Shown here: in pieces, positions 8,453 through 17,084 of the stretch
Layout of the letters: each line of letters starts with the position of its first letter
Position numbering within the stretch: position 1 is the first letter of the stretch
Assembly (NCBI RefSeq): GCF_005234135.1
Contig: NZ_CP039964.1
Span: forward strand, 1 to 64,000
From: Pseudorhodobacter turbinis
GTDB taxonomy: Bacteria > Pseudomonadota > Alphaproteobacteria > Rhodobacterales > Rhodobacteraceae
Length of the DNA: 64,000 bases
Direction of reading: 5' to 3'
Program-made: the position numbers and the translations under genes
Notes under the pieces: model-generated
The model's database searches: none
Told to the model about the DNA's origin: nothing
What the model saw: the letters and a program-made list of their open reading frames with translations, nothing else

Positions 8453-9994
8453 CTAAAGAACGACCTCAATCAAGTATGGCCCCGGCTCCTTCACCACGGC
8501 ACGGATGAGTTTATAAAGCTCGGCTGGATCCGTCACCCTGCGCCCCGGAACGCCCATGCCGCGGGCCAATGAGACGAAGTCTAGTTCGGGGCGGTTAAGT
8601 TCCAGCATGTTCAGCGCATCCGGCCCGGGGTTCGCGCCCACCTTGAACAGTTCTTGCTTGAGGATCTGATATCCGCGATTGGCAAAGATAATCGTCGTGA
8701 CATTCAGCTCCTCGCGTGCCTGAGTCCAGAGTGCCTGTAGCGTGTACATGGCTGAGCCGTCCGCCTGAAGCCCGATGACAGGGCGGTCGGGGCAGGCGAC
8801 GGCGGCACCTGTGGCCATCGGGATTCCGATGCCAATTGCCCCGCCCGTCAGCGAAAGCCATGACATTGGCGGCGCGCCGGTGGAAAGTGCAGGAACATTG
8901 GTGGCGCTTGTCAGACGCTCATCCACCACAATAGCCCCCTCGGGCAGGGCGGCTGCGATGGCGGCAGACAGGGCGTCATTCGTCATTGCGCCCGCAGAGG
9001 GTGGAGGGCAGGGAGCAGCGGTGCGTGCGGGAGCCGGAGGGGCGCCAAGCGCGTCAACAAGTGCCTCTATCGCGGTGCGCCCGTCCTGATCGAAATCGGC
9101 AAGTGCGATTACTTCGCATTCTTCCGGCAGCAACAGGCTAGGGCGCTCGGGATAGGCAAAAAAGGCGACAGGGGGCAGTGCCTCGATCAAGACCGCGCGA
9201 CGGAACGGACGCAAAGCGGCCAGTGCATCATCTACTGGGTAAGGGATGCGCGGAATTTCAAACCGGCCAGCGCCGCGTTCCAGCCGCCGGATAGGGCCGG
9301 ATCCCATAATGCTTGTGCCCGTCGCCGCAGCCAGATCGGCCAGACCTGCGATGCTGTCGGGGGATTCCAGCACGGTACCGCCACACAAAATAACCGTATC
9401 GGGGCCAAGCGCCGTTGCCGCTTTCCGCAACAGATCGGAGTCGATATCGCGGGGGGCGCGGGTTTTTGCGCGTTCGGGGGGTTCGATCGTGGCACCCTCT
9501 TCCCAACCGATGTCTGCCGGGACAATCAGGGTGGCGATCTGGCCTGGGTGGCCCCAAGCGGCAGCAAGCGCATCCATCGCGTCGCCTGTAATCGACTGGG
9601 TGGAATGCACAGTCCGTACCCAGTCGGAAAAAACCGCTGCTGTGGCGGGAACATCCGCTGTCAGCGGTGCCTCATACCGCAGATGCCGGCGGGCGTGATC
9701 TCCGACAAGGTTCAACATCGGCGTGCGCGCCTTGCGGGCGTTGTGCAGGTTTGCCCCGGCATTGGCCAACCCCGGTGCCAGATGCAGCAAGGTCACGGCC
9801 GGCTTTTCAGCCATCCGCGCATAGCCATCTGCCGCGCCAGTCACCACACCTTCAAACAGGCCAAGTATGCAGCGCATCAATCGGGTGCGGTCCAGCGCGT
9901 CAACAAATTGCATCTCGGAGGTGCCGGGGTTGGCAAAGCAAACCTCTACACCCGCCTGATGCAAACTCCTCAGTAGGCTCTCTGCGCCGTTCAT
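8453..9994 (-). CDS. Acetolactate-synthase-like TPP-dependent enzyme (copy 1)
   Basis: A 513-residue TPP enzyme of the IlvB/benzoylformate-decarboxylase superfamily. The N-terminal PYR domain has the catalytic Glu in GLFEGVVTGAADGYAR (near residue 48), a central domain spans roughly 180-310, and the C-terminal PP domain has the Mg/TPP motif LQADGSAMYTLQ through TTIIFANRGY. ADGS replaces the common GDGS. Such proteins are annotated as acetolactate synthase large subunits, but no regulatory small subunit is nearby and the context (Dpp-type transporter, amidohydrolases) argues for 2-oxo-acid decarboxylation or carboligation in catabolism. It is the last gene of the minus-strand operon. A close paralogue lies at 54297-55859 in a second, similarly built cluster. 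Confidence 0.85.
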   Translation of the reverse strand: MNGAESLLRSLHQAGVEVCFANPGTSEMQFVDALDRTRLMRCILGLFEGVVTGAADGYARMAEKPAVTLLHLAPGLANAGANLHNARKARTPMLNLVGDHARRHLRYEAPLTADVPATAAVFSDWVRTVHSTQSITGDAMDALAAAWGHPGQIATLIVPADIGWEEGATIEPPERAKTRAPRDIDSDLLRKAATALGPDTVILCGGTVLESPDSIAGLADLAAATGTSIMGSGPIRRLERGAGRFEIPRIPYPVDDALAALRPFRRAVLIEALPPVAFFAYPERPSLLLPEECEVIALADFDQDGRTAIEALVDALGAPPAPARTAAPCPPPSAGAMTNDALSAAIAAALPEGAIVVDERLTSATNVPALSTGAPPMSWLSLTGGAIGIGIPMATGAAVACPDRPVIGLQADGSAMYTLQALWTQAREELNVTTIIFANRGYQILKQELFKVGANPGPDALNMLELNRPELDFVSLARGMGVPGRRVTDPAELYKLIRAVVKEPGPYLIEVVL

Positions 9995-10012
9995 GTCCGT
10001 TCCCTGCCCATG

Positions 10013-11092
10013 CTAAATCCTAACCTTGGATGCGGTTGTCGTTGCTGTATGCGCTCTTTGTAGCACTGCCAATCGCTCGGCGAGTTTTGCGCGCTCTACC
10101 GGCGCTGCATCGCGCTCGTGCAATTGATTGTCGGCGTGATGACAGGCAACACGGGTTTCGCCGATCTGCCGCTGCTCGGGGCGGTCAACGCGGCATATGT
10201 CGGTCGCCATCGGGCAACGGACGTGGAATGCACAGCCGGAGGGCGGCGAAAGCGCGCTCGGCATGTCACCGCGCAGCCCCAGTTTTTCGCCACGCAGGCT
10301 TGGGTCGGGCAGGGGCACGGCCTTGATCAGTGAGCGTGTGTAGGGATGTAGTGGCCGGGAAAAGAGCGTTTCCGCCGAGGCTTCCTCGACGAAACGCCCC
10401 AGATACATCACGGCGACGCGGTCTGCGATGTGGCGCACCACTGAAAGATCGTGGCTGATGAACACATAGGCCAGCCCGAATTCGTGCTTCAGGTCCTGCA
10501 ACAGATTGACGATCTGCGCTTGCAAGGACACGTCCAGCGCCGAAACGGGTTCGTCACAGACGATAATCCCGGGTCGGGTGGCCAAGGCGCGGGCAATGCC
10601 AACACGCTGGCGCTGGCCACCGGAAAACTCATGCGGATACCGTTCGGCGTGATAGCTGGACAGGCCTGAGAGGGACAGCACTTCGTCCACCTGCCGGTCA
10701 AGCGTTTCTGGCGTGGCAAGCCCGTGCAGCAGCAAAGGTTCGGCCAGTGTCTCACGTACGGTCATCCGCGGGTTAAGCGAGCCGTAGGGGTCTTGGAAAA
10801 TAATCTGCATGCGCCGCCGCGCTTCGCGCAACTCGGTCTTTGACATTGCGGTGACGTCTTGCCCGTCAAGCAGAACCCGGCCTGCGGTTGGCTCCATCAG
10901 GCGCATGATCGTGCGGCCCAATGTTGACTTCCCGCAACCGGATTCCCCTACAATTGCCAGCGTTTCTGCACGGTTCACCGTAAAGCTGATGTTGCTGACG
11001 GCCTGTATGTTGCCCACCAGTCGCCGCAATGCGCCGCGCCTGACCGGAAAGTGTTTCGACAGGTTTTCGACCTGCAACACAGGATTTGTCAT
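10013..11092 (-). CDS. Dpp/Opp-type ABC transporter ATPase (DppF-like)
   Basis: A 359-residue ABC ATPase. Walker [13 protein letters not shown], the Q-loop IIFQDPYGSLNPRM, signature FSGGQRQR, Walker B IIVCDEPVSALDVS and ISHDLSVVRHIAD are all present. The C-terminal oligopeptide-transporter domain (HPYTRSLIKAVP, then a Cys-rich CAFHVRCPMATDIC) is the FeS-type tail seen in DppD/DppF proteins. Its start overlaps the end of the preceding DppD-like gene by 4 bp, so the two subunits are translationally coupled. The substrate is unknown; neighbouring amidohydrolases suggest N-acyl or cyclic amide compounds. Confidence 0.9.
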   Translation of the reverse strand: MTNPVLQVENLSKHFPVRRGALRRLVGNIQAVSNISFTVNRAETLAIVGESGCGKSTLGRTIMRLMEPTAGRVLLDGQDVTAMSKTELREARRRMQIIFQDPYGSLNPRMTVRETLAEPLLLHGLATPETLDRQVDEVLSLSGLSSYHAERYPHEFSGGQRQRVGIARALATRPGIIVCDEPVSALDVSLQAQIVNLLQDLKHEFGLAYVFISHDLSVVRHIADRVAVMYLGRFVEEASAETLFSRPLHPYTRSLIKAVPLPDPSLRGEKLGLRGDMPSALSPPSGCAFHVRCPMATDICRVDRPEQRQIGETRVACHHADNQLHERDAAPVERAKLAERLAVLQRAHTATTTASKVRI

Positions 11093-12078
11093 CTGCTGAT
11101 CTCCTGCTTTTCAATGGGGGCATACCAGCAGGCCGCACGGTGGTTTGCGGCATCACCGACCTGTTCCAACGTGGGTTCTACCTCGTGGCATTGCGGGGTA
11201 GCGAGCGGGCAGCGGGGGGCAAAACGGCAGCCCTTTATGGTTGCCCAAGGCGGGGGCAGCGTGCCTGCAATGGTTGCCAGCTTTTCCGATTTATCGTCAA
11301 TGCGCGGAACGGCCGCCATCAGGCCGATGGTATAGGGATGCTGTGGGTTTTGAAACAGCTCGGCCGTGGGCGCGCTTTCCACCACGGCGCCCGCATACAT
11401 CACCACCACATCGTCGCAGGTCTGCGCAACAACCCCCAAATCATGGGTGACAAGAACGATCCCCATGCCTGTGCGCGCTTGCAGGTCGCGCATCAATTCA
11501 AGGATCTGCGCCTGAATTGTTACGTCCAATGCGGTTGTCGGCTCATCCGCGATCAGCAGATCGGGGTCGTTTGCCAGCGCCATAGCAATCATCACCCGCT
11601 GTCGTTGCCCGCCGGACAGTTGATGTGGATAATCATCCACCCGTTTGGCGGGGGAGGGCAGGCCGACAAGATCCATCAATTCCACCGCGCGGGCGCGCAG
11701 ATCACCCTTGTAGCCATGGGTGCGCAGGCTCTCGATAATCTGGGCGCCGCAGGTATAGACGGGATTGAGGCTGGTCATCGGTTCTTGAAAGATCATCCCG
11801 ATCCGCCCGCCCCGTAGGGCGCGCATTTCCTGAGGGGAAAGGTCAAGCAGGCTTTGGCCGTCAAAGGTGATACGCCCGCCATAGATTTCGCCGGGCGGCT
11901 GGGGGACGAGCCCCATGATAGCCAGCATTGCAATGGATTTCCCGCAGCCGGATTCCCCGACCACGCCCAGGGTCTTGCCCCGTTCTACGGTGAAGCTTGC
12001 GCCATCGACCGCGCGCAACCGGCGACCTCCGGTTCGAAATCCGACCTTCAGCTCTTGGACCGTCAGCAGCGCTGTCAT
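11089..12078 (-). CDS. Dpp/Opp-type ABC transporter ATPase (DppD-like)
   Basis: A 329-residue ABC ATPase with Walker [11 protein letters not shown] (about residues 41-50), Q-loop [14 protein letters not shown], signature LSGGQRQR, Walker [15 protein letters not shown] and [13 protein letters not shown]. The C-terminal oligopeptide_HPY extension includes [12 protein letters not shown] and [14 protein letters not shown]. It overlaps the amidohydrolase stop by 4 bp and the DppF-like start by 4 bp. It would energise the DppB/DppC-like permeases encoded at 15253-17081. Confidence 0.9.
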   Translation of the reverse strand: MTALLTVQELKVGFRTGGRRLRAVDGASFTVERGKTLGVVGESGCGKSIAMLAIMGLVPQPPGEIYGGRITFDGQSLLDLSPQEMRALRGGRIGMIFQEPMTSLNPVYTCGAQIIESLRTHGYKGDLRARAVELMDLVGLPSPAKRVDDYPHQLSGGQRQRVMIAMALANDPDLLIADEPTTALDVTIQAQILELMRDLQARTGMGIVLVTHDLGVVAQTCDDVVVMYAGAVVESAPTAELFQNPQHPYTIGLMAAVPRIDDKSEKLATIAGTLPPPWATIKGCRFAPRCPLATPQCHEVEPTLEQVGDAANHRAACWYAPIEKQEISR

Positions 12079-13517
12079 CCCTCAACCTCATAGACCAGCG
12101 GAGATGCTTCCAAATGTGTGCGACCGGCAAAATCCAGTTTGGCAAACCGCTGCTCTGCGCGGCGCTGTGCCTCTTGCAAGCGTGCGGTTGCGTCATCCAG
12201 ATCAAAGGCTGCGACCTTGCCGTCTGCCACGACTTGCGTGCCATCGACAAAGACGTCGCGCACCGCCCGCTCTGCCGCGACATAGACCAGCGAGCGGATC
12301 GGATCGCGCAGCGGGCGCATCGCGGGGTGGGTGATGTCGGCGATAAACAGATCTGCCTTCGCACCCTTTGCCAACCGCCCGATATCATCACGCCCCAGAA
12401 TCGCCGCCCCGCCCACGGTGGCCGCGTCAAATATGTGATGGGTGCGCAAGTCATAGGGATTGCCCGACATCAGGCGGGAATTGTAAAGCGCATTGCGCAT
12501 CTCTTCTAGCATGTTGTGGGGGTAGGTGTCGGTTCCGATACCCACCGGGATGCCTGCGCGGATATAGGCCCCAACGCTTTGCATGGCGATGCCGCGGCGC
12601 TGGAAAACAGTGGGGCAATGCGCCACCGCCGCGCCACTGTCGCGCAGCAAAGCGAAATCATCCGCCTCGGGCCAGTGAACCGATGAGTGGCTGTTGAGGA
12701 AGATGCCATGGCCGATGATGGCCCCTTTGCTCAGCACACCCAGATCATGCAACCACTCAATAGGCGTGCGGCCATGACGGCGGGTGATCTCGTGGAACTC
12801 TACCACCGATTGGGCGGCGTGAATTTGAAAGGGGATGCCGCGCGACTTTGCCTCGGCAAAGCTGTCGCGGATAAGATCGGCGGTGCAGGTGTCGATTTGG
12901 GAGGGTGCGATCATCCCGCTCATCCGGCCTGAGGCATGGGCGTTGGCGGCGTCAATCGTGGCAAGGGCTTGGTCCATCGCGGCCTTACCCGCCGCCTCGT
13001 CCCATTCATATTCAACCACATGGCCGTTTTTCGTGAACCAGCGCGCCGAGCGGTACATCGGGGCCAGAACCGCGCGGATACCCGACTGCGCGAGCAGATC
13101 AATCCAGTTGTCATAGGGCACGGACAGGTCGGTCAGCGTCGTCACACCCGACAGCAGCAATTCTGACAGCGCGACTTGTGTGCAGGCTGTGCGCCCTTCG
13201 GGATCGGCACCAAACAGCGGCATAAATTCGTAAAGTGAGCTCATATACAGGCGAGGGCTGCCGAGCTCATCCAGAAAACCCTTGTTCATCGGTTCTGAAA
13301 GGGGATGGGAATGGATATTGACCAAGCCCGGCGACACCAGCTTGCCACGCCCGTCAATTTCGCGCGTGACCTCGCTATCAAAGCGGCCGCCAACGCTGAC
13401 GATCTTATCACCTGAAAAGGCGACATCGGCATCTTGCAAATAATGGTGGCGTTGCTGTTCTTCATCCCAGGCGATGATCCAGCTGGCGTTGCGGATAACG
13501 GTTGTTCCGGTTGTCAT
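12075..13517 (-). CDS. Metal-dependent amidohydrolase, TrzA/AtzB/SsnA-like
   Basis: A 480-residue amidohydrolase-superfamily protein. Metal ligands are visible in order: NIHSHP (HxH), FQIHAAQ, GHGIFLN and GTDTYPHN. The subgroup hydrolyses C-N or C-Cl bonds on heterocycles and amino-purine/guanidine-like compounds (chlorohydrolases, guanine and S-adenosylhomocysteine deaminases). The ATG at 13517 has a strong GAGGGGACG upstream; the longer frame to 13556 does not. Together with the YtcJ-like amidohydrolase at the operon head it brackets the transporter genes, implying that the imported molecule is cleaved at amide or amidine bonds. The exact substrate is not deducible. Confidence 0.82.
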   Translation of the reverse strand: MTTGTTVIRNASWIIAWDEEQQRHHYLQDADVAFSGDKIVSVGGRFDSEVTREIDGRGKLVSPGLVNIHSHPLSEPMNKGFLDELGSPRLYMSSLYEFMPLFGADPEGRTACTQVALSELLLSGVTTLTDLSVPYDNWIDLLAQSGIRAVLAPMYRSARWFTKNGHVVEYEWDEAAGKAAMDQALATIDAANAHASGRMSGMIAPSQIDTCTADLIRDSFAEAKSRGIPFQIHAAQSVVEFHEITRRHGRTPIEWLHDLGVLSKGAIIGHGIFLNSHSSVHWPEADDFALLRDSGAAVAHCPTVFQRRGIAMQSVGAYIRAGIPVGIGTDTYPHNMLEEMRNALYNSRLMSGNPYDLRTHHIFDAATVGGAAILGRDDIGRLAKGAKADLFIADITHPAMRPLRDPIRSLVYVAAERAVRDVFVDGTQVVADGKVAAFDLDDATARLQEAQRRAEQRFAKLDFAGRTHLEASPLVYEVEG

Positions 13518-13540
13518 AACGTCCCCTCGCTTTCTGGTGA

Positions 13541-13568
13541 TGGCGGGCCAACTCATGTCGGCCCGCCA
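13541..13568 (-). other. Stem-loop downstream of the binding-protein gene (second of two)
   Basis: TGGCGGGCC and GGCCCGCCA form a perfect 9-bp stem around a 10-nt loop, between the binding-protein stop and the amidohydrolase start. No U-run follows, so it more likely stabilises the upstream mRNA end or attenuates than terminates. Confidence 0.65.
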
Positions 13569-13575
13569 GTTTGTG

Positions 13576-13602
13576 CCTGCCCCGATACGGGTTCGGGGCA
13601 GG
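13576..13602 (-). other. Stem-loop directly after the binding-protein stop (first of two)
   Basis: CCTGCCCCG and CGGGGCAGG form a perfect 9-bp stem with a 9-nt loop, about 5 nt past the stop codon at 13607. Together with the next hairpin it probably sets the higher expression usual for a periplasmic binding protein relative to downstream genes (inference). Confidence 0.65.
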
Positions 13603-13606
13603 GGCT

Positions 13607-15202
13607 TTATTCCTTGAACTTCAGGCCAAGCCCTTTGTAGAGACCAGCGCCATAGTTGTTATGCGGCGCGATCGATTCCAGCTTGGCGCTTTGCACGATG
13701 AACATAGGCTCGTGATAAAGCGGCAACCAAAGCGCAGCATCGTGAACCTTTTTCAAGACCTTGCCGTAAGAGCTTGCCCGTGCTTCCGCGCTTAGCGCAG
13801 CCTTGCCTTCGCTCAACAACTGGTCGGTTTCGGCATCGTCCCAGTTCATGCGGTTTGGCGTCGGTATGTTCTCCGAGCGGAAATAAAGGTTTAGCGCGTC
13901 GCCTGCAGAGATATAGGGATAGGACATCGCGAAGACGTCAAATTCCTGGGTCGCCATTTTGCCCCAAGCAACTGTCGCGTCAAAGGTCTGGATTTCCATA
14001 TTGATCCCGACCTTCAGCAATTCGGCCTGTACAAATTCCGAAACCTTCTGCCAGGTCGAGCCGCCGAAAACATAGACGAGCGGGCGCAGCTCCACCCCGT
14101 CTTTTTGCCGGATGCCGTCAGGGCCGGGCAACCAGCCTGCGTCATCCAGTATGGCCTTGGCCTTTTCCGGATCGTAGCGCAGCAACCCGTCGTCAAGGTC
14201 CTTGTTCCAGTCCAAAGTCGCTTGACTGATGTAGCTATAGGCAGGCTCCACCTCGCCAAACATCATATCCTCGGCAAGCGCTTCTTGATTTACGGCAAGG
14301 TTGATTGCGGCGCGAACGGCCTGATCGGACACGGTTTCCTTGTCAATCTTGAACCCCATGAAGTAGGTCCAGAACGCCTCGTCCGAACGGTGTACTTCGA
14401 GGTTGGGCTGGGTCCGCATCTGGGACAGGGCAATGGCCGGAATATATTGCGTCACGTCGGACTGACCTGTTACCAGCGCAACGGTACGGGTGTTTTCTTC
14501 GGGTACGACCTGCCAGGTTATCTTGGCCATATGCGCCGCGCCGTCGTTGCCATAAAAGGCCGGACCCCAGTTATAGCCTTCGTGGCGCGTCATCACCATT
14601 TTGTCGCGCGGTGTCCAGCTTTCCCAGCAATAGGGGCCGGTGCCATTGAACCCATTGACGCCAAAATCATCGCCCAAGGCTTCGACATTATCCTTGTCGA
14701 TTATTGTCGCGAAACTTTGGGTCAGTTGATAAAGAAGTTCGGAAAAAGGCTCTTTCAGGCGGTATTCCACGGTTTTGTCATCCACCGCGACAACATCGTC
14801 CACAACGCCCGCTCGCCACGCAACGGGCGAATTGGTGGCAGGATCGACCCAGCGTTTCATTGTATAGGCCACATCTTGGGCTGTCAGCGGCTTGCCGTCA
14901 CAGAACTTGATGCCGTCCTTCAGGTGGAAGGTGTAGGTCAACTGATCGTCCGACACTTCCCATTCCCGTGCCAGCCCGTCAGAGATGGTCCGCATATCGG
15001 GCGAAAGGGAAACCAGCGTGTCACCGATCATAAACAGAACTTCGGCGGCGGCGCGTGCGGTGGATTTTTGCGGCTCGTAGTTATTCGAATCAACCTCGCG
15101 CACGATGGTGATTTCTTGCGCGCTAAGCAGTCCGGGCAGGGCCGTGGTGGCAGCCAGGCAAGCCAACCCCATAGCAAGGGGGCGTTTGATATTACGCGTC
15201 AT
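13607..15202 (-). CDS. Dpp-type ABC transporter periplasmic binding protein
   Basis: A 531-residue family-5 extracytoplasmic solute-binding protein. The signal peptide is MTRNIKRPLAMGLACLAATT followed by a hydrophobic stretch to LLSAQ. Family blocks include LVSLSPDMRTISDGLAREWEV, TYTFHLKDGIKFCDGKPL and ADVAYTMKR-like helix AQDVAYTMKRWVD. These proteins bind peptides, opines, nickel-chelates or small amines. It sits between permeases (upstream) and ATPases (downstream), and two strong hairpins follow it. Confidence 0.9.
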   Translation of the reverse strand: MTRNIKRPLAMGLACLAATTALPGLLSAQEITIVREVDSNNYEPQKSTARAAAEVLFMIGDTLVSLSPDMRTISDGLAREWEVSDDQLTYTFHLKDGIKFCDGKPLTAQDVAYTMKRWVDPATNSPVAWRAGVVDDVVAVDDKTVEYRLKEPFSELLYQLTQSFATIIDKDNVEALGDDFGVNGFNGTGPYCWESWTPRDKMVMTRHEGYNWGPAFYGNDGAAHMAKITWQVVPEENTRTVALVTGQSDVTQYIPAIALSQMRTQPNLEVHRSDEAFWTYFMGFKIDKETVSDQAVRAAINLAVNQEALAEDMMFGEVEPAYSYISQATLDWNKDLDDGLLRYDPEKAKAILDDAGWLPGPDGIRQKDGVELRPLVYVFGGSTWQKVSEFVQAELLKVGINMEIQTFDATVAWGKMATQEFDVFAMSYPYISAGDALNLYFRSENIPTPNRMNWDDAETDQLLSEGKAALSAEARASSYGKVLKKVHDAALWLPLYHEPMFIVQSAKLESIAPHNNYGAGLYKGLGLKFKE

Positions 15203-15252
15203 CTTTTTATCTCTCCCATTTTTGTTTCAGCACAAATTTTCCCTGCGGTTTG

Positions 15253-16143
15253 TTAGGACCTCAGGCGTGGATCAAGAACGTCGCGGATTGCATCGCCGGT
15301 TATATTCGCGGCCAGCACGATGATCAGAATTGCCATCGACGGGATGAAGGCGATATGCGGTGCGAAAAGCAGGAAATCACGGCCTTGCGATGCCATCATG
15401 CCCAGTTCTGCCGCGGGGGGGCGCGCCCCCAGTCCCAAAAAGCTGAGCGCGGCACCAAGCAAAATGATCTGGCCAAAGCGCAGGCTGATAAAGATCATGA
15501 TTTCCGAGATGCAGTTGCGCACCAGATAGCGCCAAAACAGCACGCGATCGGAAAGGCCAACGGCGCGGCCTGCCTCTATAAACTCCTGCTCCATCACCCC
15601 GAGCGCTATGGAACGGGCAATGCGGGCACTGTCGGGCACGGTGGAAATTGAAAGGGCAATGATGACCGGCAACGCACCCGGCCCCAGCACAGCGACCAAT
15701 GCCAGGCCCAGCAAGATGGCAGGAAACGATAACATCACATCCGCCGAACGCATCACATAGGCATCAAGGCGCGGATAAAATGCCGCGAGCAATCCCAAAA
15801 GGGAGCCTAAAGAGCCGCCAACGCCTACGGATACGATACCGATCAGCAACGTCAGGCGGGTGCCGTAAAGCAGGCGGCTTAGAATGTCGCGACCTTGGCC
15901 GTCGGTCCCAAGGATATATATCCAGTCGCCCCGTTCGGCCCAAACGGGCGGCTGCATCACTTTTCGGGTTCCCTCAAACGGGTCATGCGGCGCGATCAAT
16001 GGTGCAAGAAGCGATGCGAGGATGATCACAGCCAGCACAAAAAGCGATAGGGCGGCGGCGCGGTCTCGCAGCAGCTCTTGCCACCACGCGCTGCGCCGTT
16101 CAGAGGTTTCTGCCTGCGTGTCGGGTTCGGTTGCTGCTGTCAT
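15253..16143 (-). CDS. Dpp-type ABC transporter permease (DppC-like)
   Basis: A 296-residue inner-membrane permease with the cytoplasmic N-terminal tail typical of DppC/OppC. The first membrane segment is near residues 31-52, HDPFEGTRKVMQPP follows in the periplasmic OppC_N region, then LGTDGQGRDILSRLLYGTRLTL and the EAA loop EFIEAGRAVGLSDRVLFWRYL. The start overlaps the end of the DppB-like gene by 4 bp. Confidence 0.92.
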   Translation of the reverse strand: MTAATEPDTQAETSERRSAWWQELLRDRAAALSLFVLAVIILASLLAPLIAPHDPFEGTRKVMQPPVWAERGDWIYILGTDGQGRDILSRLLYGTRLTLLIGIVSVGVGGSLGSLLGLLAAFYPRLDAYVMRSADVMLSFPAILLGLALVAVLGPGALPVIIALSISTVPDSARIARSIALGVMEQEFIEAGRAVGLSDRVLFWRYLVRNCISEIMIFISLRFGQIILLGAALSFLGLGARPPAAELGMMASQGRDFLLFAPHIAFIPSMAILIIVLAANITGDAIRDVLDPRLRS

Positions 16144-17081
16144 TTTCCTTGCATCCTCGGGTCAAGAAGCGCGTAAAGCATGTCAACGATCATGTTGATC
16201 AGAACGAAGGCCAGTGCGAGAACCAGAATACAGCCCTGCGCCTGCGGAAAATCTGCGGACAGGATTGCGCCAACCGAAAGCCGCCCGATGCCGGGGTAGG
16301 AAAATATGGTTTCGGTCACCACCGCACCGCCCAGCAAATAGCCTGCCTGCAAGCCAACCAGCGTCACCACCGGCACCAGCGCATTCCGCAATCCGTGGCT
16401 TAAAATCACCCGCCATTCCGGCAAGCCTTTGGACCGCGCCGTCCGCACATGGTCCAATTGCAACACTTCCAATACGCTTGAACGGGTCATGCGCGCGACG
16501 GGGCCGATGAAGATCAACCCCAGCGACAGGGCGGGCAGGGCAATGTGGCGCAAGCCGTCCACTGTCCAAAGCGGGCCACCGCGGCCGATGAAGGGAAACA
16601 ACTGCCATTTCACGCCAAACCACTGGATCAGCAGCAAGCAGATGAAAAAGATCGGAAGCGAAACGCCCGCCACCGAAATTGCCATGATGGCCCGATCCAC
16701 CAAGGAGCCGCGCCAGACACCGGCCAGCGTGCCCATCGCAATCCCGAGCGGGATCGACCAGATAAGGCATGCGAACATCAGCTCCAGCGTTGGCACGATT
16801 GCCGCACCCAGCTCGCTGACAACGCTTTTGTTCGAGATCAGAGAGCGCCCTAGGTCACCTTGCAGGACACGGCCGGTATAGCTCCAGAATTGCACCCAGA
16901 GCGAGCGGTCCAGCCCCATCTTCTCGCGGATTTGCTCGACCACCTCGGGGGGGGCCATGGCGCCTGCGTAAACGCGCGCCGGATCGCCGGGCGATAGCTG
17001 CACCAGCACAAAGCCAAGGACCAGCACACCGATCAAAACCGGGATGGACTGCAGGAGGCGTCTGATGATGGTTTCAAACAT
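16140..17081 (-). CDS. Dpp-type ABC transporter permease (DppB-like)
   Basis: A 313-residue permease beginning with IIRRLLQSIPVLIGVLVLGF, the standard DppB N-terminal segment, then LSPGDPARVYAG, RMTRSSVLEVLQLDHVRTARSKGL (EAA loop), HGLRNALVPVVTLVGLQAG and VVTETIFSYPGIGRL. It forms the translocation channel with the DppC-like protein. Three nucleotides separate it from the upstream amidohydrolase stop, consistent with one operon. Confidence 0.92.
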   Translation of the reverse strand: MFETIIRRLLQSIPVLIGVLVLGFVLVQLSPGDPARVYAGAMAPPEVVEQIREKMGLDRSLWVQFWSYTGRVLQGDLGRSLISNKSVVSELGAAIVPTLELMFACLIWSIPLGIAMGTLAGVWRGSLVDRAIMAISVAGVSLPIFFICLLLIQWFGVKWQLFPFIGRGGPLWTVDGLRHIALPALSLGLIFIGPVARMTRSSVLEVLQLDHVRTARSKGLPEWRVILSHGLRNALVPVVTLVGLQAGYLLGGAVVTETIFSYPGIGRLSVGAILSADFPQAQGCILVLALAFVLINMIVDMLYALLDPRMQGK

Positions 17082-17084
17082 GGT

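Noticed and set aside
14105..15256. 383-codon plus-strand open frame
   Set aside because: Antisense to a clear binding-protein gene with signal peptide and family blocks.
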